Positions 10,628-22,413 of a DNA stretch of 64,000 bases are shown piece by piece. Origin of the DNA: Ichthyophis bannanicus (taxonomy: Eukaryota > Chordata > Amphibia > Gymnophiona > Ichthyophiidae); contig CM066047.1 of assembly GCA_033557465.1 (NCBI GenBank), positions 7,580,234 through 7,644,233 of the forward strand, in the 5' to 3' direction. Position 1 is the stretch's first letter. Each line of letters opens with the position of its first letter. Made by a program: the position numbers and the translations under genes. Below the pieces are notes generated by a model. The model was not told where the DNA came from. It saw only the letters and a program-made list of their open reading frames with translations, and did not search any database.

Positions 10628-11689
10628 CTAAGTACACAGCAGCAAGAGAAGGTAAATAGGAAATTAGCTATGGCATAAGTTTAAATACATCTACTGTGGT
10701 AAAAAAGGGTCAAGGAATCATCGATATCCAAAAAGCATATGCAGACTTAGTTTTACATCTCATTTGAAGTACAATATCTCTGGTATGACTGCATCTTCCT
10801 TACCAATGCAAGAAAACATCTTTAATGAGTTTTATCCAAGCCACCATGTGAGAAATGAACTCATGACCTTCTGGTAGAAATCTTAATCGTAGAAGCTATG
10901 CCACCCTCTAAAATAAGGGTGTGGGTGGGAATGGCATCTTTGATGAAAGACTACAGAAGAAACTTACAAACTTCATGTACCACCCTTTGGGTTGAAATAG
11001 TTGGCAAAGAGAAATTAACAACATGATGCAAACATCAACTTGCTGAAAAAGAGGAAAAGAGAAACATCTTCTTTAATTCTCATTCATTTTGCCTCTTCCA
11101 AGGCTGTTTTATTCTATTAAACACTGGATTGGAAGGCATGCCACGTTGATGCAAATGACTGTGGAGAATGCTAGATTTAAACATATTAACCACTTCATCC
11201 TGGATTCATTCTTCAAGTCTCATTCTATACACAATTCCCAGCATTCTCTCGGAGAGCATCTCTTAGGTGTGCTGCTATAGCCTTATACAGAACATAAATA
11301 AGTCTACTACCAATAAATGTACATCATTTTTATATGTTATCTAAAGAAACAAATAACAACCATATGGCCTATCCAGTCTGCCCATTCATAGCAAATACTA
11401 AGCCCTACAATCTCTTCATCTCAGGACCAATGCTATCTTTTTTTCTGCCCTGTGCGAGTTATAACTGTTCTGCCCCTCCTCCCCCCAGTGAATTCCAATG
11501 AAGCCCGTCACAAGTCTCTCTTTTGTCCCAACATGATGACAATTTTCTGAGAGGTAGTTGTGTTAGTCTGGAGTGGCAAAAATGACAGAGGCCTCACTAA
11601 ATTACTAAATCTACAAGGTGCTACCTGCCTCTATCATTTTTGTCCCAACAGTGACTTAAGGGCACAAAGATTTGAACAACATTTACATG
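10628..11689. other. No recognised gene or repeat
   Basis: AT-rich sequence with only short ORFs that show no family motif. Around 11360-11400 there is a short similarity (TGGCCTATCCAGTCTGCCCAT) to 30255-30285, likely an old repeat relic. The adjacent stretch 9974-10191 also holds nothing recognised. Confidence 0.4.
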
Positions 11690-13480
11690 TGCAGTGAGGT
11701 TAAAGAAAGACTACTAGATTTCTACATGTCGTCCCTCTAGTGCCAACTACTATGTACATAAAACCATGCAAAGAAAGATCAGTCAGAGCCTATAACAAAC
11801 CTGCTGTACCAATAACTTAACAACAATACCAGGATGCACACAGTACCAACCCTACCTATGAAAAGGCAGCACTGCAAATATTAAACTAATGCATCGCATA
11901 GAACACCAATACCTCTCCAATTGGGAAAAGTGAACAAGTGGAACTGCTACAGAGCTCTACAGGGAAACTACATGCAAACAGAATGTCACCCCTCAGTCAT
12001 ACATGCCAAACACAGACAGACCCTCATCAAATACAGAACAAGGGACTACACATAAGAAATAGAAATAGAAATATAAAGACAATAATTGAACCGGGAACCT
12101 TAAGAAGCCATATTTCGCATTTATAGCAACACTAGAAAAATAAAAAAGAAATACATTCTCTCTTGAATTGAACAAAACACAAATACACCAGCAATGCACG
12201 TTTCCCAAGGCTAATATATTCCAGTTAATAAACTCCTTTGCCTTCACCTAACTCTCTTTCTAGCGTCTGCTGTCCATTTAATATTCCTCTTCACTCCTTC
12301 CATTCTCTCTGTATCTGTCTCTAGCATAATGATCTTTCCCGCTTAACTCTTTCCTCCATGTCTTTCTTTACAGCATCTCTGTCCACTCAAATCTCACCCT
12401 GCCTCTAGTCCTCAATATCCTTTTGACTTTTAACTTATCAACTTTCCATCTCTTTCTCTTACCTCCAGTCCATTTCTCCTCCTCCTAGCGCTGCTATTTC
12501 CCCCATTTCACTCCTTCCCTTCTGTCTTTCACCCATTCTCTAATACCATATTTCTACCCTTTTTATTCACCACCCTCTTCTCACTCATCTCCTTGCCAAA
12601 CCTTCATGACCATGGTTCCATCATGCCCAGCATATTCTATTTCTTCCCCCCCAGTCACGCACTCCCTACATTCCAGCATCTCCCCATTCCCTCACCCATC
12701 CCTTCCAACTCTGTGATCAAGTATCTCTCCTCTTCCTTTTCCAGTCTATCTCTTTTCTCCTCTCACCACAAAAAAGCAGCTTCCTACCTCTCACGCTTCT
12801 TTTTGTCAACCTCACTCCCCCTGGTGGTCCAGTATCTACCCTCTCTGTCCACCCATCAAAGTCCAGTGCCTGCCTCATGCTCTCTGTCCACCCCTCAGAG
12901 TCTAGCGTCTGCCCTTCTCTCTTTCTGTCCACCACCCAAGAGCCCAGTGCCTGCTCCCCTCCCTCTGTCCATGCCTGAGCCTAGTGTATGCCCGTCTGAA
13001 CCTAGAGTCTGTCCCACCCTCTCTTTCTCTGTCCGCTTCTCAGAACCCAGCGTCTGCACCCTGTTCACCCTTTAGAGCCCAGTGCCTGTCCCCCTCTCAC
13101 AATCTTTCTGACCATCAGTCAGATCCCAGCATCTGCCCCCTCTCTCTCCCACATCTGAGCCCAGCATTTGTCCCTCATCTCTGTCTACCCTTCAGAACCC
13201 ACCCTCTTCCCCTCTTCTCTCAATCTCTCTCTCTGTTCACCCTTCAGAGCTCAGCACCTCTCTCTGTCTACCCTTGACAGATCAGCATCTTGGTCCCCCT
13301 CTCAGTCTAGTATCTCCCCATCCCTTCGTGGTTCAGCAACTTTCTTTCCCTCTTCTTACCACCCCCACAGTGCCTTCAATTCGAGGAAGTGAAAAAATGA
13401 GTGTGGCACTCCTTGGAGCCCACTATGAGCTATGCATCTGACACATCCTTTTTGCTCCTCAGTAACAGGAAGCTGCATTG
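11690..13480 (+). repeat. Long non-autonomous repeat, family copy 1, with internal pyrimidine-rich minisatellite
   Basis: The left part (TTAAAGAAAGACTACTAGA, TAGTGCCAACTACTATG, CAGACCCTCATCAAATACAG, TATTCCAGTTAATAAAC, GTCTGCTGTCCATTTAAT) matches 24200-24830 in the same order. It also matches 47940-48170 in reverse orientation. The right part (about 12830-13330) is a degenerate array of roughly 45-55-bp units built on CTGTCCACCCTTCAGAGCCC and AGCGTCTGCCC. No coding potential was recognised. Boundaries are approximate; terminal inverted repeats were not identified for this copy. Confidence 0.5.
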
Positions 13481-14479
13481 AAGGGGCCCGGATGTACAAA
13501 GGAGTTTGTGATTCTGATCCCGCAGGGCATGTCTGTTTTATATTTTTATTGAATGACTGTTTTTAGGACAAGATAGTTATTATTATTATGTATTTTTATT
13601 GATATACATCTAGATCTTTTTGTATATGACAGAATATAAAGAAATTTAATTAAATCTATACTAACTCAGAAGTCTTGTATCTAGAGGCAGCACCTTATAT
13701 ATAAGAGCATAAGTTATTTATTTATACATACATACCACTTCTCTGAACAATCAAAGTGGTGTACAAATATAAACATTTAAAACAATCCACACATAAGTCC
13801 AACCTCCCCCACATTTAACCCCTACAATATCTTTCAAACTTTCTCCCCCTCACACTACTCTAACAGAAATAAGAATGTTTCCAAAACCTCCCTAAAACAT
13901 ATTAAACTAGTCGCCTGCAATTCCTCTGGCATTACACCTCTTTGGAGCCGCCACTCGAAATGCCCTGTTCCACATCTCTTCTAAACCAGAAAAGACCAAC
14001 AGGTGCTCCATGATCCAAAAAAGGCTGCAGTTGGTGGATCAAACCAAACTTCAAGAATACCATTCTTGACACATGACTAATCTGCTTTATAATCAATAAT
14101 TGGTTGAATGCTTTCAGAGTAATACACCGTTGAGCCAAGTAATAAACAATTACTCCAATTATAACACGAGAACGTCTGAACGACAAATTCTAACTTCCCA
14201 TCTCAAACAGAAAAGTGATTCGCACTGGGTCTCAGACTCGAATGAGCTATGGTATTGTGTTTCTTCACCAAATGCTCAATTTTGCATCAATGACCCTTCA
14301 TTATATCTATGTGCTGTTTTTCTTTATATCATTTAAAATACACGTTATTCTAAAGGTAAAGAAGTCAGGCTTAGCTTTATACCTATACCTTCCTTTTCCC
14401 CAAATTACTCACAAATATTTCAGCTTCTTCCTCCAGGGAATAAAACAAACCACAATACTCAGGAGAGTTCTCAACTTTA
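13481..14479 (-). other. Unclassified repeat-like sequence with L2/SINE-type tail
   Basis: On the minus strand, 13705-13790 reads as a GTACACCACTTTGATTGTTC, GTGGTATGTATGTATAAAT tail of the kind seen on L2-linked repeats. Upstream (13932-14186, minus) a short frame (MSFRRSRVIIGVIVYYLAQ) has no recognised motif. I could not assign a family to the rest. Confidence 0.3.
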
Positions 14480-14753
14480 TCTGCCATACTGTGTCAGACT
14501 AAAGATCCACCAGGACACTATTCTGTTTCCAACAGTGACCAATCTAGGTCAAAAGTACCCATCAGGTTTCCAAAAGGTAGACAGATTCCATGCTGCTTAT
14601 CCCAGGAGTAAGCAGAGGATTTCTCCTTTCGACGTTAATAATGGTTTATGGACTTTTCCTCCAGGAACTTGTACGAACATCTTTGAAACCCAGCTATACT
14701 AACAACCTTTACTACATCCTTCAACAACAAATTCCAATGTTTGATTATGCATT

Positions 14754-15100
14754 GGAATGGCTTGCCAGGCCACATCCGCACAGAATTAAATTTCAAATGC
14801 TTCAAAAAATCTCTGAAAATCTTCCTTTTTAGGACTGCTCTTAATTTACCTGAGTAGCTATTCTGGTACGACGACCCCCTTTGGGCATGGTAAGGATAGC
14901 CCTATAGTCTAAGGGAATTGTGTGTATTTCTCTTTATGTCTTATTCCGGCTGCCTATCTTTTTTATGCCATTCCTATCTCTCCTATACTGTCCTGTCTAC
15001 ACTATGGAGTTCATTTCACTTCTTTTCTTTCTAATTATTGTACACCGCATAGACCGCTATGCAATGTTGTGGTATATCAAATAAAATATAACCATAACCA
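14754..15100 (+). mobile_element. L2-type LINE 3' end inserted in CR1-B
   Basis: The plus strand reads WNGLPGHIRTELNFKCFKK then SLKIFLF in one frame, the typical final block of L2-clade ORFs. The tail has TTGTACACCGCATAGACCGC, GTGGTATATCAAATAAAATA. On the left, CR1 stops at ACACGTTG-equivalent sequence (TTGATTATGCATTG). On the right it resumes at the GTGAAAAAATATTTTC-equivalent. The insertion point is therefore within about 30 bp of the Tx1 insertion points in CR1-C and CR1-D. Confidence 0.65.
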
Positions 15101-15444
15101 CTGACCAAAAATATGCTTTCTCCACTTAGTCTTAAATGTGCAACATTAAACGTCCCTAGTCTTTCTACTTTTTTGAAGAAATAAACAACCAATCTACGTT
15201 TACCCGTTCCACTTCACTGATTATTCTGACCTCTTATCATCTCTATCCCTTTGCGGTCTCTTTTCCAAGCTGAAGAGTCCTAATCTTTTAAGCCTTTCCT
15301 CAGAGTAGTATCCTTCCATCCTCTTTATCATTACGATTGCTCTTCTTTGCATCTTTTCTAATTCCACTATATCCTTTTTAAGATATGTTGACCAGATATG
15401 CACACAATATTTAAGGTGCAGTCACACCATGGAGCGATACAGAG

Positions 15445-16560
15445 TGTGATAAGGAGACAGGGGTCTGCTCACCAACCTGAATGGATGTCAGGAGTTGGAG
15501 GGAAATCATTGTATATGAAAGTGGTTATGAAAAGGCTGCCCTCTTTAAAATCAAGGGGAAGTTGTAATATCATGTAGTCCCTGCTAGAGGTCATATTACA
15601 TCTCCCAGAAGTCACTGAGGCAAAGTTGAGGAACAGGACCAATGGGTGTGGTCTGGAAAGCATACCAGCTGATTGTTAAAAAGAAATACTTCTGAATTAA
15701 GAGGGAGATTTTCCCCGGAGAGGGAGCTCTGGGCTGCTATCCAGAGAAGGACAGTATTTCCCCACCCAAGGAAAAGGACCTTGTCATACCCTGAGGAGGC
15801 CAGCATGGGAGAGGACAGGCCAAGGGAGCAAGAGATGTTTGCTTTCCCTGAACTTGGAGAGGTTTTGTTTTCTTCTAAAGCCTGGCAGTGGACAGCAGCA
15901 CCTGTCTTTGTTGTGTTGCCGGGGCAAATGGCACAAAAAGCCTTTCATTTTGTACCTGAAAGGAGAAAGGCTTTATAAGCAAATAAAGCTTTGAAAAAAC
16001 CTTCCCTTTTGGTCTGTGTCTGGAAGGGAAAACCTTAAGAAGCGAAGGCAGTACTTTACATAGATTTTGCACTTAAGGAAAATGCTGGACTGGATTACAA
16101 GGGAATGAAGGGCTTGGCATGGTTTTCCCTCAAGGGCAGTCTTGGACTGGATTACCCGAAAAAGAAGGGTTTGCAACATGTTGTCTGGACTTATCTGGCC
16201 ACTGGTTGACTGCCAGGCCAGGCTGGTATTTGTCTGAGTAATGTCGAAGCAACAGGATAGTGCCCAAGGCCCAATTTTGGGGTATAGTGGGACCCAGCCT
16301 GGATTACTAAGAATCGAGAAGGCTGCCTTGCTAAACATTGAGGCAGAGCCTGGGAATTAGCAAGACTAAATGGCTGGAGTGTTTTATGGAATAAGATAAG
16401 CGCTGCAAGTGTACCGAGTTTGACCTCACTAATCAGAATGATGGACCTTGACATACTATCTACAAGATCTAAGTAAAACCAACAATTTCAGATAGAGACC
16501 TGCCTGATGGTCAGAGAGGCGATGCCAGGCAAGGTCACCCAAAGGTGGCACTCTGTCACA
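15445..16560. mobile_element. Probable solo LTR inserted in CR1-B
   Basis: The 1,116-bp insert begins TGTGATAAGG and ends CTCTGTCACA, i.e. TG...CA termini. It is flanked by the 4-bp direct repeat AGAG (15441-15444 and 16561-16564), and removing it restores the CR1 text GATACAGAGGCACTATAATATC. A TATAAGCAAATAAAGC stretch at 15973-15988 could hold a TATA box or polyadenylation signal on the plus strand. No gag-pol sequence is present, consistent with recombination between two LTRs. The LTR class (endogenous retrovirus or Gypsy) and orientation cannot be decided here. Confidence 0.65.
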
Positions 16561-17124
16561 AGAGGCACTATAATATCCTTGGTATTATTCCCCATTTCTT
16601 TCCTTATGATTCCTAGCATTCTACTTACTTTCTTGACTGCTGTTGCACACTGGACAGAGGGTTTGAATGTATTATCCACAACAATGCCCAGATTCTTTTC
16701 CTGGGTGATGGTTCCTAATGTAGAACCTTGCATTGTGTAACCATAGTTTGAGTTGTTCTTCCCTAAATGCATAACTGGGTACTTGTCCACATTAAATTTC
16801 ATTTGTCATTTGGATATCCAGTCTCCCAGTTTTTCAAGGTCCTCCTGTAATTTCTCATAATTCTCTTTTGTTTTAACAACTTTAAATAATTTTGTCTCAC
16901 CTACAAATTTGATCATCTCACTCATTCCCATTTACAGATCATTTATGAATATATTAAAAAGCAGCAGGCCCAGTACAGATCCCTGGGGCACTGCACTATT
17001 CACCTTTCTCCAATGAGAAATTAGCCATTCAGCCCTGCTCTCTGTTTCCTGTCTTTTATATTTTTACCTGTATTGTACATAACCCTTACCATTCTGGAAA
17101 TAAAGACTTTTTCTTAAATAAAGC

Positions 17125-17315
17125 GTAGTTACTCACCTGTAACAGGTGTTCTCCAGAAGCAGCAGGAATCAGTCCTCACATATGGGTGACGTCGGCGCCG
17201 ACGGAGCCCTCGTGCGGAGCATTTCCCCAGCTTTCAAGGAAAGCCTTTGGGAATAAGGCGTGCATGCGCAGTCCCCTTCCTGCCCAAGGGTGCCATCTTG
17301 TTCAGTCTGATGACA
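17125..17315 (-). repeat. DIRS-2 3' inverted terminal repeat
   Basis: CACATATGGGTGACGTCGGC through GCATTTCCCCAGCTTTC to GGGTGCCATCTTG is the reverse complement of 22250-22395. The outer GTAGTTACTCACCTG extension pairs with the internal complementary region instead. Confidence 0.85.
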
Positions 17316-17384
17316 TAGCTAAAAGACAGCAAAAATAAAAATGAATGATATGACTGCAACTCCAGGGGAGGAGGGAGGGTCATG

Positions 17385-17452
17385 AGGACTGATTCCAGCT
17401 GCTCCTGGAAAACACCTGTTACAGGTGAGTAACTACTCTTTCTCCAGGACCA
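17385..17452 (-). repeat. DIRS-2 internal complementary region, truncated
   Basis: The first half (GAGGACTGATTCCAGCTGCTC ... CAGGTGAGTAACTAC) is complementary to the left terminus. The second half, which should be complementary to the right terminus, stops after CCAGGACCAA and runs straight into recombinase sequence. A deletion of several hundred bases has removed it together with the 3' end of the recombinase gene. Confidence 0.75.
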
Positions 17453-18480
17453 ACCAGGCGATACAATCTGCTACCCAAGTGGACAACGTACGCTTGGAAA
17501 CAGGTAACCCCATCTTATTAGGGTCAAAGGAGACGAAGAGCTGAGTAGCCCTTCGATACCCCCGCGTACGTTCTATGTAAAAAGACAACGCCTTCTTACA
17601 GTCCAGGGTATGCAAGACTGTTACAGCCCGGCTGGTATGCGGCCTGGGAAAGAAGGTCGGAAGGACCACCTCCTGGTTAAGGTGAAAAGAGGAGACCACT
17701 TTTGGAAGGAACTTCGGATGGGTCCGTAGGATCACCCTGTTCCTATAGAACCGTGTGTACAGCCTATCAGAAACCAGAGCTTGTAGTTCACTCACACGTC
17801 TGGCCGAGGTAAAAGCCACCAGGAAGAGCGCTTTTGAAGAAAGGAAGCGCAAATGGCAAGTAGCCATCGGCTCAAACAGTGGGCGAGTGAGTTGTTGCAT
17901 GACCACGTTCAAATCCCACTAAGTCGCCGGTGGACGAACCGGAGGCTTGAGAAGAAGCAGATCTCTGAGAAATAGGGACACCAAGAAATCGGGACACCAA
18001 CAGAGACTGTCCCTCCACCGGTGAGTGGTGCGCTGATAGAGCACTGAGGTGGACGCGAACCGAGTTAGACTTAAGGCCTAGGTCTGACAGGTGAAGTAGA
18101 TACTGCAGTACTACTGGCACAAGGCAAGAGAAAGGATCTTCATTGAGCTGAGCACACCATACCGTAAACCTATGCCACTTGAGGGCATAGGACTTTCTGG
18201 TGGACTGCCTCCTAGAGGCCAAGACCACCTCCTCAACCTTCTTAGGTAGAAGTAAGGGAGCTAGCACTATCCTTTCAGCAGCCAGGCCATCAGACTGAGG
18301 GATCAGAGATTGGGGTGCAGAAGAGAACCCTGATCTTGAGACAGGAGATCGTGTTGCAACCCCAGAGGGAATGGAGTTTCCACCGCCAACTGCAGCAGAA
18401 GTGGAAACCACGGCTGCCTCGGCCATCTGGGGGCTACCAGAATCACCGAGGCTTTGTCCTGGAGAATCATGAACAAAGTT
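17440..18480 (-). pseudogene. DIRS-2 tyrosine recombinase, lacking the catalytic C-terminus
   Basis: The frame holds QSTRKSYALKWHRFTVW, VVLQYLLHLSDLGLKSNSVR and box A TSARRVSELQALVSDR with the first catalytic Arg. After a frame change near 17880-17910 it continues to KRTLSTWVADCIAW. There it runs into the internal complementary region and stops. Compared with copy 3, about 80 residues are lost, including box B (HRVR) and the tyrosine block (HYCLERES). Without these no DNA cleavage is possible. The joint suggests one deletion that also took half of the adjacent cis element. Confidence 0.85.
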
Positions 18481-20244
18481 CGGGCCACCAGGGGCGTGGG
18501 AGGAAACGCATACAGGAGGCCTGTAGACCAAGAGATCAGAAAAGCATCTGCTGCCATCCTCAGGGGATGTGGCTGTCTGGAGCAAACCCTGGGCAGCTGA
18601 CGGTTTTGTGGACTTGCAAAGAGATCGATGGATGGAAGTCCCCAGCAAAGGAAGATCTGCTGGACCACCCCTGGATTCAACTGCCATTCGTGAGGCTGGA
18701 GAATCCTGCTTAGCTTGTCTGCTAGGAAATTCTCCTGACCAGGTAGATAAACTGCTTTGAGAAACATGCCTTGTTTGACTGCAAAGGAGCAAAGGGCCAG
18801 CGCCTTCTGACATAGGAGCCTGGACACCGTGCCCCCTTGTTTGTTCACATAGAACATTGCCACCTGATTATCCATCTGAACTACGACAGACTGGTGAGAG
18901 AGGGCATGAGAAAAAGTCTGTAGAGCTCAGCGGATTGCTCGCAACTCCAAAAGATTGATTTGCTGCGTGGCCTCTCGAGGAGACCAGAGGCCTGAGTGCA
19001 CGTGCCCTGGCAATGTGCACCCCAGCCCTTTAAAGAAGCATTGGTCGTCAGCACCTATGTGTGTGCTGGAGCCTGAAAAGGTACCCCCCTGAGAAGGTTT
19101 GGGAGATGTAGCCACCACTGTAAGGCGTTCAAAAGTGGTTTGGACACCTTTACTCTGTCTCGAAGGTCGCCTGTGGCCTGCGTCCACTGATCTCTGAGGC
19201 ACCACCCAGCAGCCCGCATGTGTAGACGAGCATTCGGAGTCACATGTACCGTGGATGCCATGTGGCCCAGGAGCCGCAGGTAGTGCCTGGCGGAAACATG
19301 AGAACCGCTTTGGAACTGGTTGGCCAAGTCCATCAGTCTGTGGGCCCTGTCCTCGGGCAAGTAGGCTCTTGCCTGAAGGGTATCTAATCTTACCCCTATA
19401 AACTCTAGGTTCTGAGAGGGGAGAAAAGTGGACTTTGCGTAGTTTATGACAAAGCTCAGATGCTGAAGAAGAGAGACAGTGCGAAGAGTGGCTTGTCGGG
19501 CCTCCTGGAGAGACTGGTCCCTGATGAGCCAGTTGTCCAGGTATGGGAAGATGAAAATTCCCTGATTCCTGAGATAAGCTGCCACTACCGCCAAATGAGA
19601 TATTGTCTGTGGTCTGGATGAATGAGTATGTGAGTATAAGCATTCTTTAGGTCTAAGGAGCATAGCCAGTCTACCTGCTGGAGGTAAGGCAGCAGTATCC
19701 CAAGGGTAAGCATCTTGAACTTTTCCCTCTCCAGAAACTTGTTTAAGTTTCGCAAGTCTAGGATAGGCCAGAGGCCTCCTGTCCTTTTTTGGTACCAGGA
19801 AGTACCTGGAGTAGAAGCCTTGCCCTTCCAGGAGGTGAGGCACCGGTTCCACCGCCTGTTCCTTTAGAAGACTTGCCAACTCCTGAAGGAGGAGGTTCCT
19901 GTGTAGAGGGAGTCTTGGAGGCTCCCCTGGATAGTAGAAGGGGGGTAGCTGGTGGAAGTGGAGCCTGTAGCCCTTTTGGACTATGCTCAGTACCCAGGTA
20001 TCCCCTGTGATGGCTGCCACCTGCAGGCGTACAAGGTCAGCCGAACTCCTGTGCTGAGTGGACCCACCGGCGGAGAAGAGGCGATGCTGTGGGAGTCAAA
20101 ACCCCGCTCCCTGCTGTGCAGGAGCCGGAGCTGGCGACTTGGGGGTCTTCTGCCTACGGGGCCCATGCCCCTGCCCCTTGGCCTGCTGGCCCTGATGGGG
20201 ATCTGGAGAGGCCTGATATTGAGAGTAGGATTTGTAGGCAGCAC
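18303..20244 (-). pseudogene. DIRS-2 reverse transcriptase / RNase H
   Basis: RT and RNase H blocks are spread over several frames. 20020-19055 carries YRLHFHQLPPFYYPGEPP, an RT segment and IFIFPYLDNWLIRDQSLQ, where the usual YLDD reads YLDN, so the second catalytic Asp is gone. The segment before it (the FIVGGNHYQYRVLPFG-equivalent of copy 1) is deleted between RPQTIS and HLAVVAAYL. RNase H traces (MDNQVAMFYVNKQGG) and the tail PTPLVARTLFMILQDKASV, APRWPRQPWFPLL read at 18875-18303. The N-terminus (MGPVGRRPPS) overlaps the end of gag in another frame, as in copy 3. Inactive. Confidence 0.8.
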
Positions 20245-22006
20245 CCTTCCTCGGGAAAAAGGGCTTCTTTCCCGAGCCCTTCTTTTTCTGAGAAGGGGCA
20301 GAAGTCTTTGTGGACAGCCTTGTCCCGGTGAGAGTCTCAGTCTCGATTTCTGCAGCCTTTTCAGTCATGGGCTTACCAAATAGGTTGTCACCTCGGCAGG
20401 GGACATTGACCAACTTGTCCTGCACCCATGACTCCAGGTTCCATGACTGTAGCCAGGTCTGACGACGTGCCCTGATGCCGGCTGCAGCTACCCGGGCCGA
20501 AGCCTCAAAGCCATCATAGGCTGCTTGAGAGATAAACTTCGAGGACTCTCAGATCCCTGTCGACAAGGCTTTGAATCTCTGCAAGGGTTCCTCGGAGAGG
20601 CCAGCTGAGAACCCGGCAGTCTCCTATGTCAGGTCCCGTAAGTACATGCCCATGTACAGCTGGTAAGTCTGGACACGGCAAGATAGAATAGAGCCCTGAA
20701 AGCACTTTCTACGGAGGACATCCAGGTTCCGGGCCTCCCAGCCCGGGCAACGAGGAGTGCATCTTCTGACTCTTCAGGCGGTGCATGGCCGATTCCACAA
20801 CCATGGAATTGTGCGGAAGCTGCACCTTTTGGAACCCAGGGCTCTTACGGACTCGATAGAGGGAATCGACCTGTTTGCTAAGAACGGGTGCTGAGGCCAG
20901 TGCCTCCCACATACGGAAGAGCAGCCGTTCCAACATCGGAGGAACCGGTACAGTAAAGGCTTCCTTCGGAGGAAAATCATACTGGAGGGGATCAAGCTCC
21001 TCGGCTCGAGGCACCTCCTCGGCATCCACAGGGCATGCCAAAGCCTTGACCATGTCCCTCACGAAGTCCGAGAACCGGGTATCCTCCGGGGGGGGGGGGG
21101 GGACCTTCTCTGAGGCTCGGACTCCGAGGAGTCCGAAGGGACGCCCGGGTCCGGAAGGTGTCAAGAGACTCCTCGTCCTCTGTCTCCCACGCTGACTCCT
21201 CGGAGCAGCTCCGGCTGTGTGGGCCTCGGTGCCACCCATCCCGACGCCGAGGGTACCGGCGTCGATGACCTCGGCCCTGCACGGGAGGTCAAGGGGGACC
21301 TTGACTGAGGATCGACTCGAGACTTGATGGACTCGAGGATCAGCTTGGTCTCTGGGGTCGACTTAGACGTCGAGGTCTCGGTGGTCGGGGCAGATGCTCC
21401 GGTCAGACCAGCGATCAGCATCCGCTGCTGTTCCATGAAAGCAGCCAAGCTGCTCTCCAAGGCCATCAGCCTGAGTCCAAGCTCAGGAGACTCAGCAGTT
21501 CCCGACTTGGGCCCCGACATCGGCTCTCCCGGAGGAGAGTCCACGAGGACAACAGAACTTACGTGACTCGGGGACTCTGGCTCCATGCGAGGTAGTTTGG
21601 ATGGCCTCTCTGACTCCGAGAGCCCGGGATGGCGGTCAGGGCTACGTGACCTGGCCCTCGAGGACCCAGGCGCCTCTACCGACGCCACCATCACGAGCTT
21701 CTTCTTCCTTTTGTGCTCCCGGGTGGGAGACCCCCTCTCAGAGGAACCACAATAGCGCTCGGGGTCAGACTCCCGAGATGTCGAGGCCTCTGACGAAGTC
21801 CGGGCTCGGCCGGACGCGGACTCAGAGAAAATTCTCTCATGTTGATGCTGACGGCTCCGAAGTGCCTTCGACGACATTTTGCCGCATGGGCCGCAGACCA
21901 GCGGGTCATGGTCAGGCCCGAGGCATCGGAGGCAGCAGTCATGTGTGTCAGTGAGAGACATAAGTTTCTTGCACCGATCACACTTTTTGAACCCGCTGGC
22001 AGCCAT
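20096..22006 (-). pseudogene. DIRS-2 gag-like gene
   Basis: Starts at MAASGFKKCDRCKK (ATG at 22006). The putative zinc-binding N-terminus is CDRCKKLMSLTDTHDCCLRC, CGPCGKM. A Ser/Pro/Arg-rich middle follows, then RFSDFVRDMVKALA, TVPVPPMLERLLFRMWEA, LSKQVDSLYRVRKSPGFQ and the basic C-terminus KKKGSGKKPFFPRKGAAY at about 20330-20250. A run of about 13-14 G near 21090 and other indels shift the frame. At the position where copies 1 and 3 have an in-frame TGA, this copy has a CAG Gln codon (SKQVDS). Confidence 0.75.
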
Positions 22007-22249
22007 CGGAGGAAAAAGGGCCCCTGCAAGATCAAAAGACCGGGCTGCCAGTGAAAATAACAAAAAAGGCGCGAATGCTAGTCACGAAGGACAAAAAACG
22101 AAAAAAAGAAATTCCGGACTCGATTGTACCGAGCCCAGGCATGAAGGGGAACCGGCATCGAACCGGCTAAGAAAAAGCGAAAATTGCAGAAAAAAATCTC
22201 CTTTTCCCGGGTGAGACGAACTCATGTCCGTTGGGCTCCGTGGAAAAAG

Positions 22250-22413
22250 AAAGACTGAGCAAGATGGCACTCTTGGGTGGGAAGGAGACCGCGCATGCGC
22301 GCTGCATTCCCAAATGCTTTCTTTGAAAGCTGGGGAAATGCTCCGCACGAGGGCTCCGTCGGCGCCAACGTCACCCATATGTGAGGACTGACTTCCTGCT
22401 TGGTCCTGGAGAA
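22250..22413 (-). repeat. DIRS-2 5' inverted terminal repeat
   Basis: AAGATGGCACTCTTGGG, GAAAGCTGGGGAAATGCTCC, GGGCTCCGTCGGCGCCAACG and CACCCATATGTGAGGACTG mirror 17175-17310. The end reads CTTGGTCCTGGAGAA. Confidence 0.85.

Larger units (their letters stand above)
14480..17060 (-). mobile_element. CR1/L3-type LINE, copy B, split by an L2 end and a solo LTR
   Basis: Three minus-strand pieces are colinear with CR1-A: 14480-14753 (3' UTR and last codons), 15101-15444 (C-terminal blocks: [28 protein letters not shown]) and 16561-17060 (MQGSTLGTITQEKNLGI, then the FADD-proximal region). An L2-type 3' end fills 14754-15100 and a probable LTR fills 15445-16560. The copy is older and more decayed than CR1-A, -C and -D, with many substitutions. 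It ends abruptly at about 17060, 5' truncated within RT. Confidence 0.8.
17125..22413 (-). mobile_element. DIRS-like tyrosine-recombinase retroelement, copy 2
   Basis: Minus-strand gag, RT/RNase H and recombinase lie between inverted terminal repeats (right arm about 22250-22413, left arm 17125-17315), with an internal complementary region at about 17385-17452. Nothing has inserted into it, but it has internal losses. It belongs to a different subfamily from copies 1 and 3: the ITR core reads GACGTCGGCGCC and CGTGCGGAGCATTTCCCC instead of CATCGGCGCC and CAGCGGAGCATTTCCCC. The right flank joins at GGAGAATTCC; no target duplication is evident. Confidence 0.9.

Noticed and set aside
12593..13392. 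Ser/Pro-rich ORFs at 12593-13075 and 12984-13277
   Set aside because: They arise from a pyrimidine-rich degenerate minisatellite and encode low-complexity text with no conserved frame.
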